In this document: one piece after another, positions 6,062-14,517 of the stretch
Layout of the letters: every line of letters starts with the position of its first letter
How positions within the stretch are numbered: position 1 is the stretch's first letter
Assembly: GCA_963618495.1 (NCBI GenBank)
Contig: CAVESF010000021.1
Coordinates: forward strand, 1-35,192
Reading direction: 5' to 3'
From: Apopatosoma sp963618495
GTDB taxonomy: Bacteria; Bacillota; Clostridia; Oscillospirales; CAG-272
DNA: 35,192 nt
Position numbers and translations under genes: made by a program
The notes under the pieces: model-generated
Seen by the model: the letters and a program-made list of their open reading frames with translations, nothing else
Told to the model about the DNA's origin: nothing
Database searches by the model: none

Positions 6062-8236
6062 ATGAAAGTTATCAAGAGAAACGGCGCCGAGATGCAGTTT
6101 GATATAGAAAAGATAGTTGCCGCTATCACAAAGGCAAACGAAGCCTCGGAGCAGGATGTCCGCATGACACCCATGCAGATACGCAGGATAGCAGAGGCGG
6201 TAGAACTGAACTGCATACGCATGAACCGCGCACCCGGCGTGGAGGAGATTCAGGACCTCGTCGAGAAGCAGATAATGGCGCACGGCGCATATGAGGTTGC
6301 AAAGAAGTATATTACATACAGATATACGAGAAATCTTGTCCGCCGCTCTAATACGACGGACGACAGAATCCTCAGCCTTATCGAATGTCATAACGAAGAG
6401 GCAAAGCAGGAAAACGCAAACAAAAACCCGACTGTAAACAGCGTTCAGCGCGACTATATGGCGGGCGAAGTCAGCCGCGATATCACAAGCCGCATACTTC
6501 TTCCCGAGGAGATAGTGAAGGCGCACGAAGAGGGAATAATCCACTTTCACGATACGGACTATTACGCTCAGCATATGCACAATTGCGACCTTGTGAATCT
6601 CGAGGATATGCTCCAGAACGGTACCGTTATCTCGGGCACGATGATAGAGCGTCCGCACAGCTTTTCCACCGCATGCAATATCGCTACGCAGATAATCGCG
6701 CAGGTGGCAAGCAATCAGTACGGCGGGCAGAGCATTTCGCTTACGCACCTTGCACCATTTGTTCAGGTCAGCCGCGAGAAGATAAGAAAAACGCTCCAAG
6801 AGGAACTTGACACGCTCGGCACAAGCGTTTCCGACGAGAAATTTGCCGAGGTTGTGGAGAGCCGCCTGCGCGAGGAGATACGCCGCGGTGTGCAGACTAT
6901 CCAGTATCAGGTTGTAACCCTGCTGACAACAAACGGACAGGCGCCTTTTGTCACGGTATTCATGTATCTCGGCGAGGCAAAGGACGAGAGAGAGAAGAAT
7001 GACCTCGCCATCATCATAGAGGAAACGCTTCTCCAGCGCTATCAAGGCGTAAAGAACGAGTCGGGCGTTTATGTGACGCCCGCTTTCCCGAAACTCGTTT
7101 ATGTGCTTGAAGAGCAGAATATACATGAGGATTCACCTTATTATTACCTTACCGAGCTTGCCGCAAAATGCACGGCACGTCGTATGGTTCCCGATTATAT
7201 CTCCGAGAAAAAGATGCTCGAGCTTAAGGTGGACAAGAACGGCGAGGGTCACTGCTACACCTGCATGGGTTGTCGCAGCTTCCTCACGCCTTATGTGGAC
7301 GAAAACGGCAAACCGAAATACTACGGCAGATTCAATCAGGGCGTTGTAACGATAAACCTCGTCGATGTTGCTCTCAGCTCCGGCAGAGATACCGCTAAAT
7401 TCTGGGAGATTTTTGATGAGCGACTTGAACTTTGCCATCGCGCGCTCATGTGCCGCCACGAAAGACTCAAGGGTACGCGTTCCGACGCCGCGCCCATACT
7501 CTGGCAGTACGGCGCGCTTGCTCGCCTCAAAAAAGGCGAGCCGATAGACAAGCTTCTTTTCGGCGGATACTCGACGATTTCGCTCGGCTATGCGGGACTC
7601 TATGAATGCGTCAAGTATATGACGGGCAAGAGCCACACCGACCCTGCCGCAACTCCTTTCGCGCTCGATGTAATGCGCCATATGAACGATGCCTGCAAGA
7701 AATGGAAAGCAGAACACAATATCGATTTCAGCCTTTACGGCACACCGCTCGAGAGCACGACATATAAGTTTGCAAAGTGCCTGCAGAAGCGTTTCGGTAT
7801 AGTCCCGGGTATAACCGACAAGGGATATATCACAAACAGCTATCATATCCATGTAACAGAGCAGACAGACGCTTTCTCAAAGCTTGCCTTTGAGGCGCAG
7901 TTCCAGGCGCTTTCTCCCGGCGGCGCTATCTCGTATGTTGAGGTTCCGAATATGCAGCAGAATATAGAGGCTGTGCTTCAGGTGATGAAATTTATCTACG
8001 ACAATATCATGTATGCCGAGCTGAATACAAAATCCGACTACTGCCAGGAATGCGGCTATGACGGAGAGATTCAGATTGTAGAAGAGGACGGCAAGCTTAT
8101 CTGGAAATGCCCGAAATGCGGCAATACCGACCAGTCCAAAATGAATGTTGCAAGACGCACCTGCGGTTATATCGGAACGCAGTACTGGAATCAGGGCAGA
8201 ACGCAGGAGATAAAGGAGCGCGTACTGCATCTGTAA
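6062..8236 (+). CDS. nrdD: Anaerobic ribonucleoside-triphosphate reductase (class III)
   Basis: A 724-residue glycyl-radical enzyme that reduces ribonucleoside triphosphates to deoxyribonucleotides without oxygen. An N-terminal ATP-cone (residues 1-90, VIKRNGAEMQFDIEKI) gives dATP/ATP activity control. The central barrel has the active-site cysteine segment CYTCMGCRSFL. The C-terminus carries the zinc-binding cysteines (CQECG and CPKCGN) and the radical-bearing glycine in RRTCGYIGTQYW. Length fits the family (~700-780). NrdG follows nine bases later and installs the radical. The NrdR-like boxes in front suggest shut-off when dNTPs are plentiful. Confidence 0.97.
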   Translation: MKVIKRNGAEMQFDIEKIVAAITKANEASEQDVRMTPMQIRRIAEAVELNCIRMNRAPGVEEIQDLVEKQIMAHGAYEVAKKYITYRYTRNLVRRSNTTDDRILSLIECHNEEAKQENANKNPTVNSVQRDYMAGEVSRDITSRILLPEEIVKAHEEGIIHFHDTDYYAQHMHNCDLVNLEDMLQNGTVISGTMIERPHSFSTACNIATQIIAQVASNQYGGQSISLTHLAPFVQVSREKIRKTLQEELDTLGTSVSDEKFAEVVESRLREEIRRGVQTIQYQVVTLLTTNGQAPFVTVFMYLGEAKDEREKNDLAIIIEETLLQRYQGVKNESGVYVTPAFPKLVYVLEEQNIHEDSPYYYLTELAAKCTARRMVPDYISEKKMLELKVDKNGEGHCYTCMGCRSFLTPYVDENGKPKYYGRFNQGVVTINLVDVALSSGRDTAKFWEIFDERLELCHRALMCRHERLKGTRSDAAPILWQYGALARLKKGEPIDKLLFGGYSTISLGYAGLYECVKYMTGKSHTDPAATPFALDVMRHMNDACKKWKAEHNIDFSLYGTPLESTTYKFAKCLQKRFGIVPGITDKGYITNSYHIHVTEQTDAFSKLAFEAQFQALSPGGAISYVEVPNMQQNIEAVLQVMKFIYDNIMYAELNTKSDYCQECGYDGEIQIVEEDGKLIWKCPKCGNTDQSKMNVARRTCGYIGTQYWNQGRTQEIKERVLHL

Positions 8237-8245
8237 GGAGACGCT

Positions 8246-8770
8246 ATGAATTTTTGCAATATCAAATACTGTGATATAGCCGACGGATACGGCGTGCGCA
8301 CATCGCTTTTTGTCTCGGGTTGCACTAATCATTGCGAGCAGTGCTTTCAGCCGCAGACATGGGATTTTGACTACGGCGAGCCTTTCACAAAGGAAACGGA
8401 AGATAAGATAATCGAGTCGCTTCGCCCGCATTATATAAACGGGCTGACGCTTCTCGGCGGAGAGCCTTTTGAGCCGGCAAATCAGCGCGTGCTTGTGAAA
8501 TTTCTGCATCGCGTACACGCGGAATGCCCCGATAAGGATATCTGGTGCTTCACGGGATTTGTGCTGGACGGCGAACTGCTTCGCGATGGTTCGTATCCGC
8601 GATGCGAGGTGACAGACGAAATGCTTTCGCTCATAGATGTGCTTGTGGACGGCAGATTTGTTGCGGCGAAAAAGGATATATCGCTTCGTTTCCGCGGCTC
8701 ATCAAATCAGCGGCTTATCGACATGAACAAAACGCGCGAATGCGGTGAAATTACCCTTTGGAATAAATGA
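8246..8770 (+). CDS. nrdG: Anaerobic ribonucleotide reductase activating protein (radical SAM)
   Basis: A 174-residue radical-SAM activase. The [4Fe-4S] ligands are in GCTNHCEQCFQ (CX3CX2C), and the SAM-binding GGEPF motif follows (LLGGEPFEPAN). It abstracts hydrogen from the C-terminal glycine of NrdD through a 5'-deoxyadenosyl radical. AAGGAG precedes the ATG at 8246, and the gene is co-transcribed with nrdD. A terminator follows at 8775-8810. Confidence 0.96.
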   Translation: MNFCNIKYCDIADGYGVRTSLFVSGCTNHCEQCFQPQTWDFDYGEPFTKETEDKIIESLRPHYINGLTLLGGEPFEPANQRVLVKFLHRVHAECPDKDIWCFTGFVLDGELLRDGSYPRCEVTDEMLSLIDVLVDGRFVAAKKDISLRFRGSSNQRLIDMNKTRECGEITLWNK

Positions 8771-8774
8771 ATGC

Positions 8775-8810
8775 AAAAGAGGAAAGTATGTTTTCGGCTT
8801 TCCTTTTTTG
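8775..8810 (+). terminator. Rho-independent terminator of nrdDG
   Basis: AGGAAAG (8780-8786) pairs with CTTTCCT (8798-8804), extended by an A-rich/T-rich pairing, with a T6 run directly after. Confidence 0.75.
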
Positions 8811-8861
8811 TTATATTACGGCGGCAAAAAGCGTATACTTTATCCGAAAGGAGATGTTTTT

Positions 8862-9341
8862 ATGTCAGAAAACAAATTCAGATGGAAGCCTTTTCTCGTT
8901 TGCCTTGCAATACCGATTCTCGGCGGAACGCTTGCGGGGCTGATATCCATGGGCGGCATGGATATTTTCGCCACGGTAAATAAACCGCCGCTTTCGCCGC
9001 CCGCTTGGCTTTTCCCCGTTGCGTGGACGATTCTTTATGCGCTCATGGGCATAGCTTCATATCTCGTATATAATTCCGACTCGTGCAGGGAGGAAAAGCG
9101 CAGGGCGCTCACGGTATACGGCGTGCAGTTGCTTTTTAATTTCATATGGCCGGTGCTTTTCTTTAATTTCAGGATGTATTATTTTGCGTTTTTCTGGCTT
9201 GTGGCGCTGTGGGCGCTGATAATTTATACCATGGTGATTTTCGGCAGAATAGCAAAGCCTGCGGCATATCTGCTCATCCCGTATCTGCTGTGGGTGACCT
9301 TTGCGGGATATCTCAACCTCGGCATAGCCGTGCTGAACTGA
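8862..9341 (+). CDS. tspO: TspO/MBR family membrane protein
   Basis: A 159-residue protein with five hydrophobic helices, the full length of the TspO/peripheral benzodiazepine receptor family. Family motifs are present: KPPLSPPAWLFPVAWTILY after helix 1, QLLFNFIWPVLFF, and PYLLWVTFAGYLN in the last helix. Members bind porphyrins and lipidic ligands; in bacteria the function is debated (tetrapyrrole handling, stress response). The ATG at 8862 is chosen over an in-frame start at 8745 because GAAAGGAG lies just upstream of it and the earlier start overlaps nrdG and runs through the nrdDG terminator. Confidence 0.93.
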   Translation: MSENKFRWKPFLVCLAIPILGGTLAGLISMGGMDIFATVNKPPLSPPAWLFPVAWTILYALMGIASYLVYNSDSCREEKRRALTVYGVQLLFNFIWPVLFFNFRMYYFAFFWLVALWALIIYTMVIFGRIAKPAAYLLIPYLLWVTFAGYLNLGIAVLN

Positions 9342-9360
9342 AAAAAATCATTTGCGGATA

Positions 9361-9389
9361 TTGACAAATCTTTTTCCGTGTGATAAAAT
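9361..9389 (+). promoter_or_regulatory. Promoter of the structured RNA
   Basis: TTGACA (9361-9366), 17-base spacer, TAAAAT (9384-9389). Transcription should begin near 9396, exactly at the start of the 5' arm of the closing stem. Confidence 0.75.
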
Positions 9390-9395
9390 GAAGTT

Positions 9396-9592
9396 ACCAC
9401 GCAATTTAATATACAGCTTTTGGCTAAAACCTTGTAACACAAAGTGTACATTTTTTTATTTGATAAAAATGTATGCTCCCTTTTTGTATGCTTTTGTGTT
9501 TAAAGGCTTAAATATAAAATTGCTGTAAAAAGTTGCGTGGTGGCTTGGAGCGTGCGTTTTTTGTGCGTGGCTTCAAGACCACGCACTTTTTT
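9396..9592 (+). ncRNA. ssrS: Probable 6S RNA
   Basis: A ~195-base non-coding unit with its own promoter and terminator. The ends close on each other: 9391-9407 pairs with 9530-9546 through 17 positions (including G-U pairs). Inside, TACAGC/GCTGTA, CCTT/AAGG and AACACAAA/TTTGTGTT continue one long rod, interrupted by a large open region around 9418-9428 and 9509-9519 and capped by an A/T-rich hairpin (ACATTTTT/AAAAATGT). A rod with a central bubble, about 190-200 bases long, is the architecture of Firmicute 6S RNA, which mimics an open promoter and sequesters sigma-A RNA polymerase. The assignment is by structure only; another structured RNA class remains possible. Confidence 0.6.
9563..9592 (+). 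terminator. Terminator of the structured RNA
   Basis: GTGCGTGG (9563-9570), loop of 8, CCACGCAC (9579-9586), T6. A strong intrinsic terminator. Confidence 0.9.
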
Positions 9593-9626
9593 ATTTATCA
9601 AATTTTATCAGACGGAGGGAAAAAAC

Positions 9627-10646
9627 ATGGACAGGAAAAGTTTGGTTGCGTCATTGCAGAATTTCAGGCAAAATCTCATAAGGCAGAGAGACCTGAAACT
9701 ATCGCTGAATGATTTGCAGGAAGAAAGAGACAAGTACAAAATAGGAAGCATACAGCCGCTTAGAAAAGAATGCGACACTGCACCGGAGGAAGCGGGATTT
9801 AATGACACTAATCTTGCGGAGTATGATGAAAAGAACAAGCCGAGATTGCCAAAGGGAATGGAAAAGAAAGACGGGAAAGATCTTGCTTTTCTGGACAGTA
9901 AATTATTTTATATAGTGCTGATAATTTCTGCTGCTATATTGGCTTTAATATGGACTATAAATTTAGCGTTGCAAGGAACTTTTGATTTAACTGTCACCGC
10001 ATTTGGCAAAATTATATTTGGCGGAATTATATTATTTTTTGTGGTAATGTTTATTTTAGGTATTATTTTTTTTATTATTGTAATGATATTAGTTGACCCA
10101 GTTATTTGCTCAAAATACTTAAAACGAAAGAAAAAATACTACATAAGCCATAAGCAGGCGCGAGCAGAAGCATATCAGAAAGACCTCGATGAAAGATACG
10201 CGGGCGATAAAAAGTATGCGGACGAGCTGGCGCAGAAATTGCCTAAAGCTGAACTTGCCGTAGCAAATGCAAGCAGAGAACTTGACGCTGTAAACAAGGT
10301 TATAGCCGAGTATGATATTCTGCCCGATAAATACAAAACTCTGGATGCAGTAGAACACATTTCAGACTACATACGCGATATGCGCGCCGACAGCATAAAG
10401 GAAGCAATAAATCTTTATGCATATGAGGCAAGCGAGCGCTCTCATAGAAACAGGCTCATGTGGGAGGCGCAATTGCAGACAGAGGCAATGCAAAATGCCG
10501 CCGATGCCGCATGGAGAGCGGCAGATGAGCAGGCAAGAACCGCAAGAGCGCAGGAAAGAGCCGCAGACGAGGCGGAAAAACGCCGCAAAGCCGCAGAAGA
10601 GACCCTCGATAAGGTCAAGGATATAAAAGACATCCTTGACAGTTGA
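9627..10646 (+). CDS. Unknown membrane protein with C-terminal coiled coil
   Basis: 339 residues from the ATG at 9627 (GGAGGGA upstream); earlier in-frame starts fall inside the structured RNA. A basic, coiled N-terminal part (1-60) is followed by two long hydrophobic segments (about 93-115 and 126-157), a charged helical region, and a conserved-looking motif LPDKYKTLDAVEHISDYI...IKEAINLYAYE at about 231-268. The last 70 residues are an Ala/Glu/Arg-rich coiled coil (ADEQARTARAQERAADEAE). Proteins with a similar 'Y..LDAV...EAINLYE' motif occur in many Firmicutes without known function. Both termini are probably cytoplasmic. I do not assign a role. Confidence 0.75.
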   Translation: MDRKSLVASLQNFRQNLIRQRDLKLSLNDLQEERDKYKIGSIQPLRKECDTAPEEAGFNDTNLAEYDEKNKPRLPKGMEKKDGKDLAFLDSKLFYIVLIISAAILALIWTINLALQGTFDLTVTAFGKIIFGGIILFFVVMFILGIIFFIIVMILVDPVICSKYLKRKKKYYISHKQARAEAYQKDLDERYAGDKKYADELAQKLPKAELAVANASRELDAVNKVIAEYDILPDKYKTLDAVEHISDYIRDMRADSIKEAINLYAYEASERSHRNRLMWEAQLQTEAMQNAADAAWRAADEQARTARAQERAADEAEKRRKAAEETLDKVKDIKDILDS

Positions 10647-10700
10647 GTTTAGGCTTGAAATCACGCAAAATTTATGAATATATGCAAAATATATGCAAAA

Positions 10701-10730
10701 ATAAAAGCCGCGATGCGGCTTTTATTTTTG
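10701..10730 (+). terminator. Terminator of the coiled-coil membrane protein gene
   Basis: A perfect 11-base stem (10701-10711 with 10715-10725) around GAT, continuing into a T-rich tail. Confidence 0.85.
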
Positions 10731-10821
10731 TGGGTTGATGTTGATTGAAAACTTTCACCGCTATTTATAATTTGATGTACTTTGCGGGCAGTGAAAAGTG
10801 AAGAGTTAAGAGTGAAAAAGT

Positions 10822-10857
10822 AAAATCGGCAGGCTTCATGCGAAGCTTGCCGATTTT
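10822..10857 (-). terminator. Terminator of the tRNA unit
   Basis: On the minus strand a long stem (AATCGGCA/TGCCGATT plus GCTTC/GAAGC) directly follows the CCA of tRNA-Gly and runs into a T-rich tail. Confidence 0.75.
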
Positions 10858-10931
10858 TGGAGCGGGCGACGGGAATCGAACCCGCATATTCAGCTTGGGA
10901 AGCTGATGTTCTGCCACTGAACTACGCCCGC
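10858..10931 (-). tRNA. tRNA-Gly (anticodon CCC)
   Basis: Complete cloverleaf: acceptor GCGGGCG/CGCCCGC, D-arm GTTCAGTGGCAGAAC, anticodon stem TCAGC/GCTGA with loop TTCCCAA, T-arm GGGTTCGATTCCC, discriminator T and encoded CCA (10860-10858). The anticodon CCC reads GGG. Its 5' end is one base after the T-tract of the terminator that follows tRNA-Thr, so it has no promoter of its own visible. Confidence 0.95.
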
Positions 10932-10932
10932 C

Positions 10933-10957
10933 AAAAAAAGCTTCGCACGCGCGAAGC
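10933..10957 (-). terminator. Intrinsic terminator between two tRNA genes
   Basis: Minus strand GCTTCGC, loop GCGT, GCGAAGC, then T7, sitting in the 29-base gap between tRNA-Thr and tRNA-Gly. It looks fully functional and would limit transcription of the downstream tRNA. Confidence 0.7.
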
Positions 10958-10960
10958 CTC

Positions 10961-11036
10961 TGGAGCTGGTGATGTGACTCGAACACACGACCTGCTGATT
11001 ACGAATCAGCTGCACTACCGACTGTGCTACACCAGC
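10961..11036 (-). tRNA. tRNA-Thr (anticodon CGT)
   Basis: Complete cloverleaf: acceptor GCTGGTG/CACCAGC, anticodon stem GCTGA/TCAGC with loop TTCGTAA, T-arm GTGTTCGAGTCAC (TTCGA loop), encoded CCA (10963-10961). It reads ACG. It is transcribed from the promoter at 11081-11109. Confidence 0.95.
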
Positions 11037-11080
11037 AAAAACAGCGAATTACGCTAACCCCTAAGCGAAATTGCTAAAAT

Positions 11081-11109
11081 ATTTTACCATAGGTATTGCA
11101 ATTTGTCAA
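11081..11109 (-). promoter_or_regulatory. Promoter of the tRNA unit
   Basis: Minus strand TTGACA (11109-11104), 17-base spacer, TAAAAT (11086-11081). It overlaps the divergent rsmA promoter. Confidence 0.8.
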
Positions 11110-11124
11110 GTAAAATTGTAAAAT
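11096..11124 (+). promoter_or_regulatory. Promoter of the rsmA operon
   Basis: TTGCAA (11096-11101), 17-base spacer, TAAAAT (11119-11124). The -35 element of the tRNA promoter lies inside this spacer, so polymerase cannot occupy both at once. Confidence 0.65.
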
Positions 11125-11177
11125 AAACAAGGAGAAAAATGAAATTTTTTTGATAGCAATATTTGAGAGGAAAACAG

Positions 11178-12026
11178 ATGAATTTAACTGATTTATCCTG
11201 CGTGCGCGATATCATGCAAAGGCACGGCATCGCGCCGCAGAAAAGATACGGACAGAACTTTCTCATTAATCCCACCGTTGTTGCACGTATAGCCGATACC
11301 TGCGCCGACAGGGAAGCGGGCGTTATCGAGATAGGTCCCGGCATAGGAACGCTCACGCGCGAGCTTTCTCCGAGATTTCGCAAGGTGGTGGCGCTTGAGA
11401 TAGATACGAGTCTTATCCCCGTACTCGGTGAGACGCTGGGCGACCTTGACAATGTAAAGGTGATAAATGCGGACGCGATGAAAACCGACCTTGCCGCGCT
11501 TGTAAAAGAGGAGTTTGAAGGGATGCCTGTCTATGTCTGTGCGAACCTGCCCTACTACATAACCTCGCCCATAGTAATGAGCCTGCTCGAATCGGGCGGC
11601 ATATTTGAAGCGGTGACGGTGATGATTCAGAAAGAAGTAGCCGACCGATTCTGCGCCGAGGCTGGAAGCGCCGATTACGGTGCGATAACGCTGGCTGTGA
11701 ACTATTATTCCGAAGTGGAGAAATGCTTCAATGTCGCGCCCGGCAATTTCATGCCGCCGCCGAAAGTGACTTCTTCCGTTATCAGGATGAACATACGAAA
11801 AGAACCGCCTGTTTCTGTGCGCGACAGCGAAAATATGTTCCGCATAATAAAATATGCCTTTGCCTGCCGCAGAAAAACGCTTGCAAACGCGCTCTGCACA
11901 TCATCTAAATGCGCCAAGGAGGAGGTCATCCGCATTCTGGAGAAGCTCGGTTATGACCCGAATATCCGCGGCGAGCGGCTTGCACTCTCCGATTATGCGC
12001 GCATTTCCGACGAACTGACTGTATGA
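11178..12026 (+). CDS. rsmA: 16S rRNA (A1518/A1519-N6) dimethyltransferase
   Basis: 282 residues from the ATG at 11178 (GAGAGGA upstream; a TTG at 11163 is less likely). Rossmann-fold methyltransferase that dimethylates the two adjacent adenines in helix 45 of 16S rRNA late in 30S assembly. Motifs: GQNFLINP near the N-terminus, the SAM loop VIEIGPGIGTLTREL, and the catalytic NLPYYITSPI. The helical C-terminal domain is complete, ending in SDYARISDEL. It is the first gene of the operon running to ynbB. Loss of this enzyme gives kasugamycin resistance in other bacteria. Confidence 0.96.
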   Translation: MNLTDLSCVRDIMQRHGIAPQKRYGQNFLINPTVVARIADTCADREAGVIEIGPGIGTLTRELSPRFRKVVALEIDTSLIPVLGETLGDLDNVKVINADAMKTDLAALVKEEFEGMPVYVCANLPYYITSPIVMSLLESGGIFEAVTVMIQKEVADRFCAEAGSADYGAITLAVNYYSEVEKCFNVAPGNFMPPPKVTSSVIRMNIRKEPPVSVRDSENMFRIIKYAFACRRKTLANALCTSSKCAKEEVIRILEKLGYDPNIRGERLALSDYARISDELTV

Positions 12027-12069
12027 CGGCGCATAAAATAACATAAGGAAAAAATTTGCGGAGGGCATA

Positions 12070-13467
12070 ATGAATAAAAAGCTTGATGATTTTCTGAATT
12101 ATATAAAAGGAAAGCGCGTCGCCCTGCTCGGCTTCGGGATAAGCAATTCTTCGATAGTCGATTTCCTGCTCGGAGCGGGGGCGGAAGTCACCGTGCGCGA
12201 CAAGAAAGAAAATATCGCGGGGCGCGCCGGATATGAGGCGCGCGGAGTACGGTTTATAACGGGAGAGGCGTATCTCTCGGGTATGGATGAGGATATTCTT
12301 TTCCGCTCTCCGGGCATACGTGCCGATACGCCCGAGATAGCGCAAGCCGTCGCTCACGGCGCTGTGCTGACGGGCGAAATGGAGGCTTTCTGTTCGCTTT
12401 TTACGGGGCGCATATACGCTGTGACGGGAAGCGACGGAAAAACGACCACGACGACGATAATACATAAGATTCTCACAGAGGAATATAAGGACGCGGACAG
12501 GAAAATATACCTCGGGGGGAATATCGGTTTTCCGCTTCTTTCGAAGATAGGCGAAATGAGCGAAAACGATATCGCTGTTCTGGAACTTTCGAGCTTCCAA
12601 CTCTCGACGATGAAATTTGCTCCCCATGCCGCCGTGGTGACAAACATCACGCCGAATCACCTCAACTGGCACAGGGACATGGCGGAATATATCGAATGCA
12701 AGAAGAATATTTTCCGCGGCATGGCGGGAGGCAGGCTTGTCATAAACGACGGAAACGGCATAACGCGCGATCTCGCAAATCCCGCGGGCGAAACGGTTCG
12801 ATTTTCCTCAAAAGGGAAGCCGCGCGGCAAGTCGGTATACCTTGACGGCAGGGAGATTTTTTTCTGCGACGGAGAAAACCGCGAGCGCATAATGAGTCTT
12901 GACGACATAAGGCTGCGCGGAATGCACAATGCCGAAAACTATATGGCGGCGATAGCGGCACTGCACAGCGAAGTGAAAACGGAAAGTATACTTGCCGTCT
13001 CGCGTTCGTTTGGCGGAGTGAAGCACAGAATAGAGCTTATCGGCGAGCACGGCGGAGTAAAATACTACAACAGCTCGATAGATACAAGCCCGACGCGGAG
13101 CATCGCGGCACTCGTTTCATTTGACGAGAAGCTGATAGTCGTCTGCGGCGGATATGACAAGCATATCCCGACAGAACCGCTCATTCCCGTGCTCTCGGAG
13201 CGGGCAAAGGCTGTTTTTGCCACGGGGCAGACGGGGCGTGAACTTGCGGAGAAGCTCTCCGCATACGGCGGCGCAGAAAAGCCCGCGCATATAAGCTACA
13301 CGGATAATTTTGACGACGCCGTCCGCTCGGCTCTCGCATATGCGGTGGCGGGCGATACGGTGATACTTTCGCCTGCGGCGGCAAGCTTTGATGCGTTTGC
13401 AAATTTCGAGGCGCGCGGAGAGCGTTTCCACGCGATAGTAAAAGAATATATCGAAAGAGAAAAATAA
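12070..13467 (+). CDS. murD: UDP-N-acetylmuramoyl-L-alanine:D-glutamate ligase
   Basis: A 465-residue Mur ligase that adds D-Glu to UDP-MurNAc-L-Ala in cytoplasmic peptidoglycan precursor synthesis. Three domains are visible: an N-terminal UDP-binding Rossmann domain (LLGFGISNSSIVDFL), a central ATP domain with P-loop GSDGKTTTTT, LELSSFQL and NHLNWHRDM, and a C-terminal domain with HRIELIGEHGGVKYYNSS. VCGGYDKHI is the MurD-type segment near the end. GGAGGG precedes the ATG. It is alone, outside the usual division/cell-wall cluster, and sits 12 bases before the first M42 gene. Confidence 0.96.
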   Translation: MNKKLDDFLNYIKGKRVALLGFGISNSSIVDFLLGAGAEVTVRDKKENIAGRAGYEARGVRFITGEAYLSGMDEDILFRSPGIRADTPEIAQAVAHGAVLTGEMEAFCSLFTGRIYAVTGSDGKTTTTTIIHKILTEEYKDADRKIYLGGNIGFPLLSKIGEMSENDIAVLELSSFQLSTMKFAPHAAVVTNITPNHLNWHRDMAEYIECKKNIFRGMAGGRLVINDGNGITRDLANPAGETVRFSSKGKPRGKSVYLDGREIFFCDGENRERIMSLDDIRLRGMHNAENYMAAIAALHSEVKTESILAVSRSFGGVKHRIELIGEHGGVKYYNSSIDTSPTRSIAALVSFDEKLIVVCGGYDKHIPTEPLIPVLSERAKAVFATGQTGRELAEKLSAYGGAEKPAHISYTDNFDDAVRSALAYAVAGDTVILSPAAASFDAFANFEARGERFHAIVKEYIEREK

Positions 13468-13479
13468 ACGGAGGTAAAA

Positions 13480-14517
13480 ATGGACACAAAAAAACTGCTT
13501 TTTGACATATGCTCATGCATGAGCATATCCGGCTTTGAACACAGATGCGAAAAGAAACTGCGCGAGATTGTGATGCCGTATTTTGACGAGTACATAGGCG
13601 ACAGCGTGGGCAATCATATTTTCGTAAAGAAATCCGAGGCGGCAAACGCGCCGAAACTGCTCATAGACACTCATTATGATGAAGTGGGACTGATGGTGAA
13701 AGGAATCACCGAAGAGGGCTTTCTTCGCGTTTGCTCTATCGGCGGCGTGGATGCGAGAATTTTCCCCGCGAGCGAGCTTACGGTTTATGCTCCCGAAAAG
13801 GAGATATGCGGCATTGTGGTGAAAAAAGCGCCGCACGCGCGCACGCCTGACGAGACGGGCAAGCTGACAGCCGTGACAAATCTGCTCGTGGACACGGGTT
13901 ATTCCAAGGCAGAGCTTGAGGAGATGGGCGTCGGAACAGGCACGCCTCTCGGCATGGCGAAAAACTATATTTCGCTCTCGGACGATGTCGTGAGCGGTCA
14001 GAGCTTTGACAATAAATCATGCTGTGCCGCCGCGGTGTATGCCGTTTCCATGCTCGGTGACTGCGGATGTGATATATATCTTTCCATGTCGGCAAAAGAA
14101 GAGGTCGGTCATCGCGCGGCTTCAAGCGCGGCTTATACTGTAGATCCCGATTATGCCATAGCGATAGATGTGGGGCTTGGTCTTGCACCGGGCGGCGACA
14201 AGAAGAGCAATCCGAAGCTTGGTGAGGGCGCATGCATTTCCGTTTCCGCGATACTTGACAGAAAATGGACGGAGACGATACGCGGGATTGCGAAGAAAAA
14301 CGAGATTCCGCTCCAGACGATAGTCGAAGCCTGCGGCACAGGCACTCATGCGGACGAGATAGAGGCTGTGCGCCTCGGCATACCGACGGCACTGCTCAGC
14401 CTTCCGATAAACTTTATGCATACGGGCGTGGAAACGCTTTATATGAGCGATTTCGAAGCCACGGCAAAGCTGCTCTGCGCCGTTATAAACGATAATTTCG
14501 GAGGTGAAGCGAAATGA
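13480..14517 (+). CDS. M42-family metallo-aminopeptidase, copy 1
   Basis: A 345-residue M42 peptidase (TET/FrvX/glutamyl- or deblocking-aminopeptidase type), a cytosolic enzyme that usually forms dodecamers and trims short peptides. The two-metal site is intact: His65 and Asp67 in DTHYDEVG, Asp177 in SFDNKS, Glu207-Glu208 in AKEEVG, Asp230 in AIDVG, and His314 in FMHTGVE. GGAGG precedes the ATG. It is the first of three adjacent paralogues, and its stop overlaps the next start (ATGA at 14514). Confidence 0.92.
   Translation: MDTKKLLFDICSCMSISGFEHRCEKKLREIVMPYFDEYIGDSVGNHIFVKKSEAANAPKLLIDTHYDEVGLMVKGITEEGFLRVCSIGGVDARIFPASELTVYAPEKEICGIVVKKAPHARTPDETGKLTAVTNLLVDTGYSKAELEEMGVGTGTPLGMAKNYISLSDDVVSGQSFDNKSCCAAAVYAVSMLGDCGCDIYLSMSAKEEVGHRAASSAAYTVDPDYAIAIDVGLGLAPGGDKKSNPKLGEGACISVSAILDRKWTETIRGIAKKNEIPLQTIVEACGTGTHADEIEAVRLGIPTALLSLPINFMHTGVETLYMSDFEATAKLLCAVINDNFGGEAK

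Noticed and set aside
6014..7126. Long minus-strand frame opposite nrdD (370 residues)
   Set aside because: Shadow of nrdD codon bias; Cys/Leu/Tyr-rich with no recognisable domain or ribosome site.
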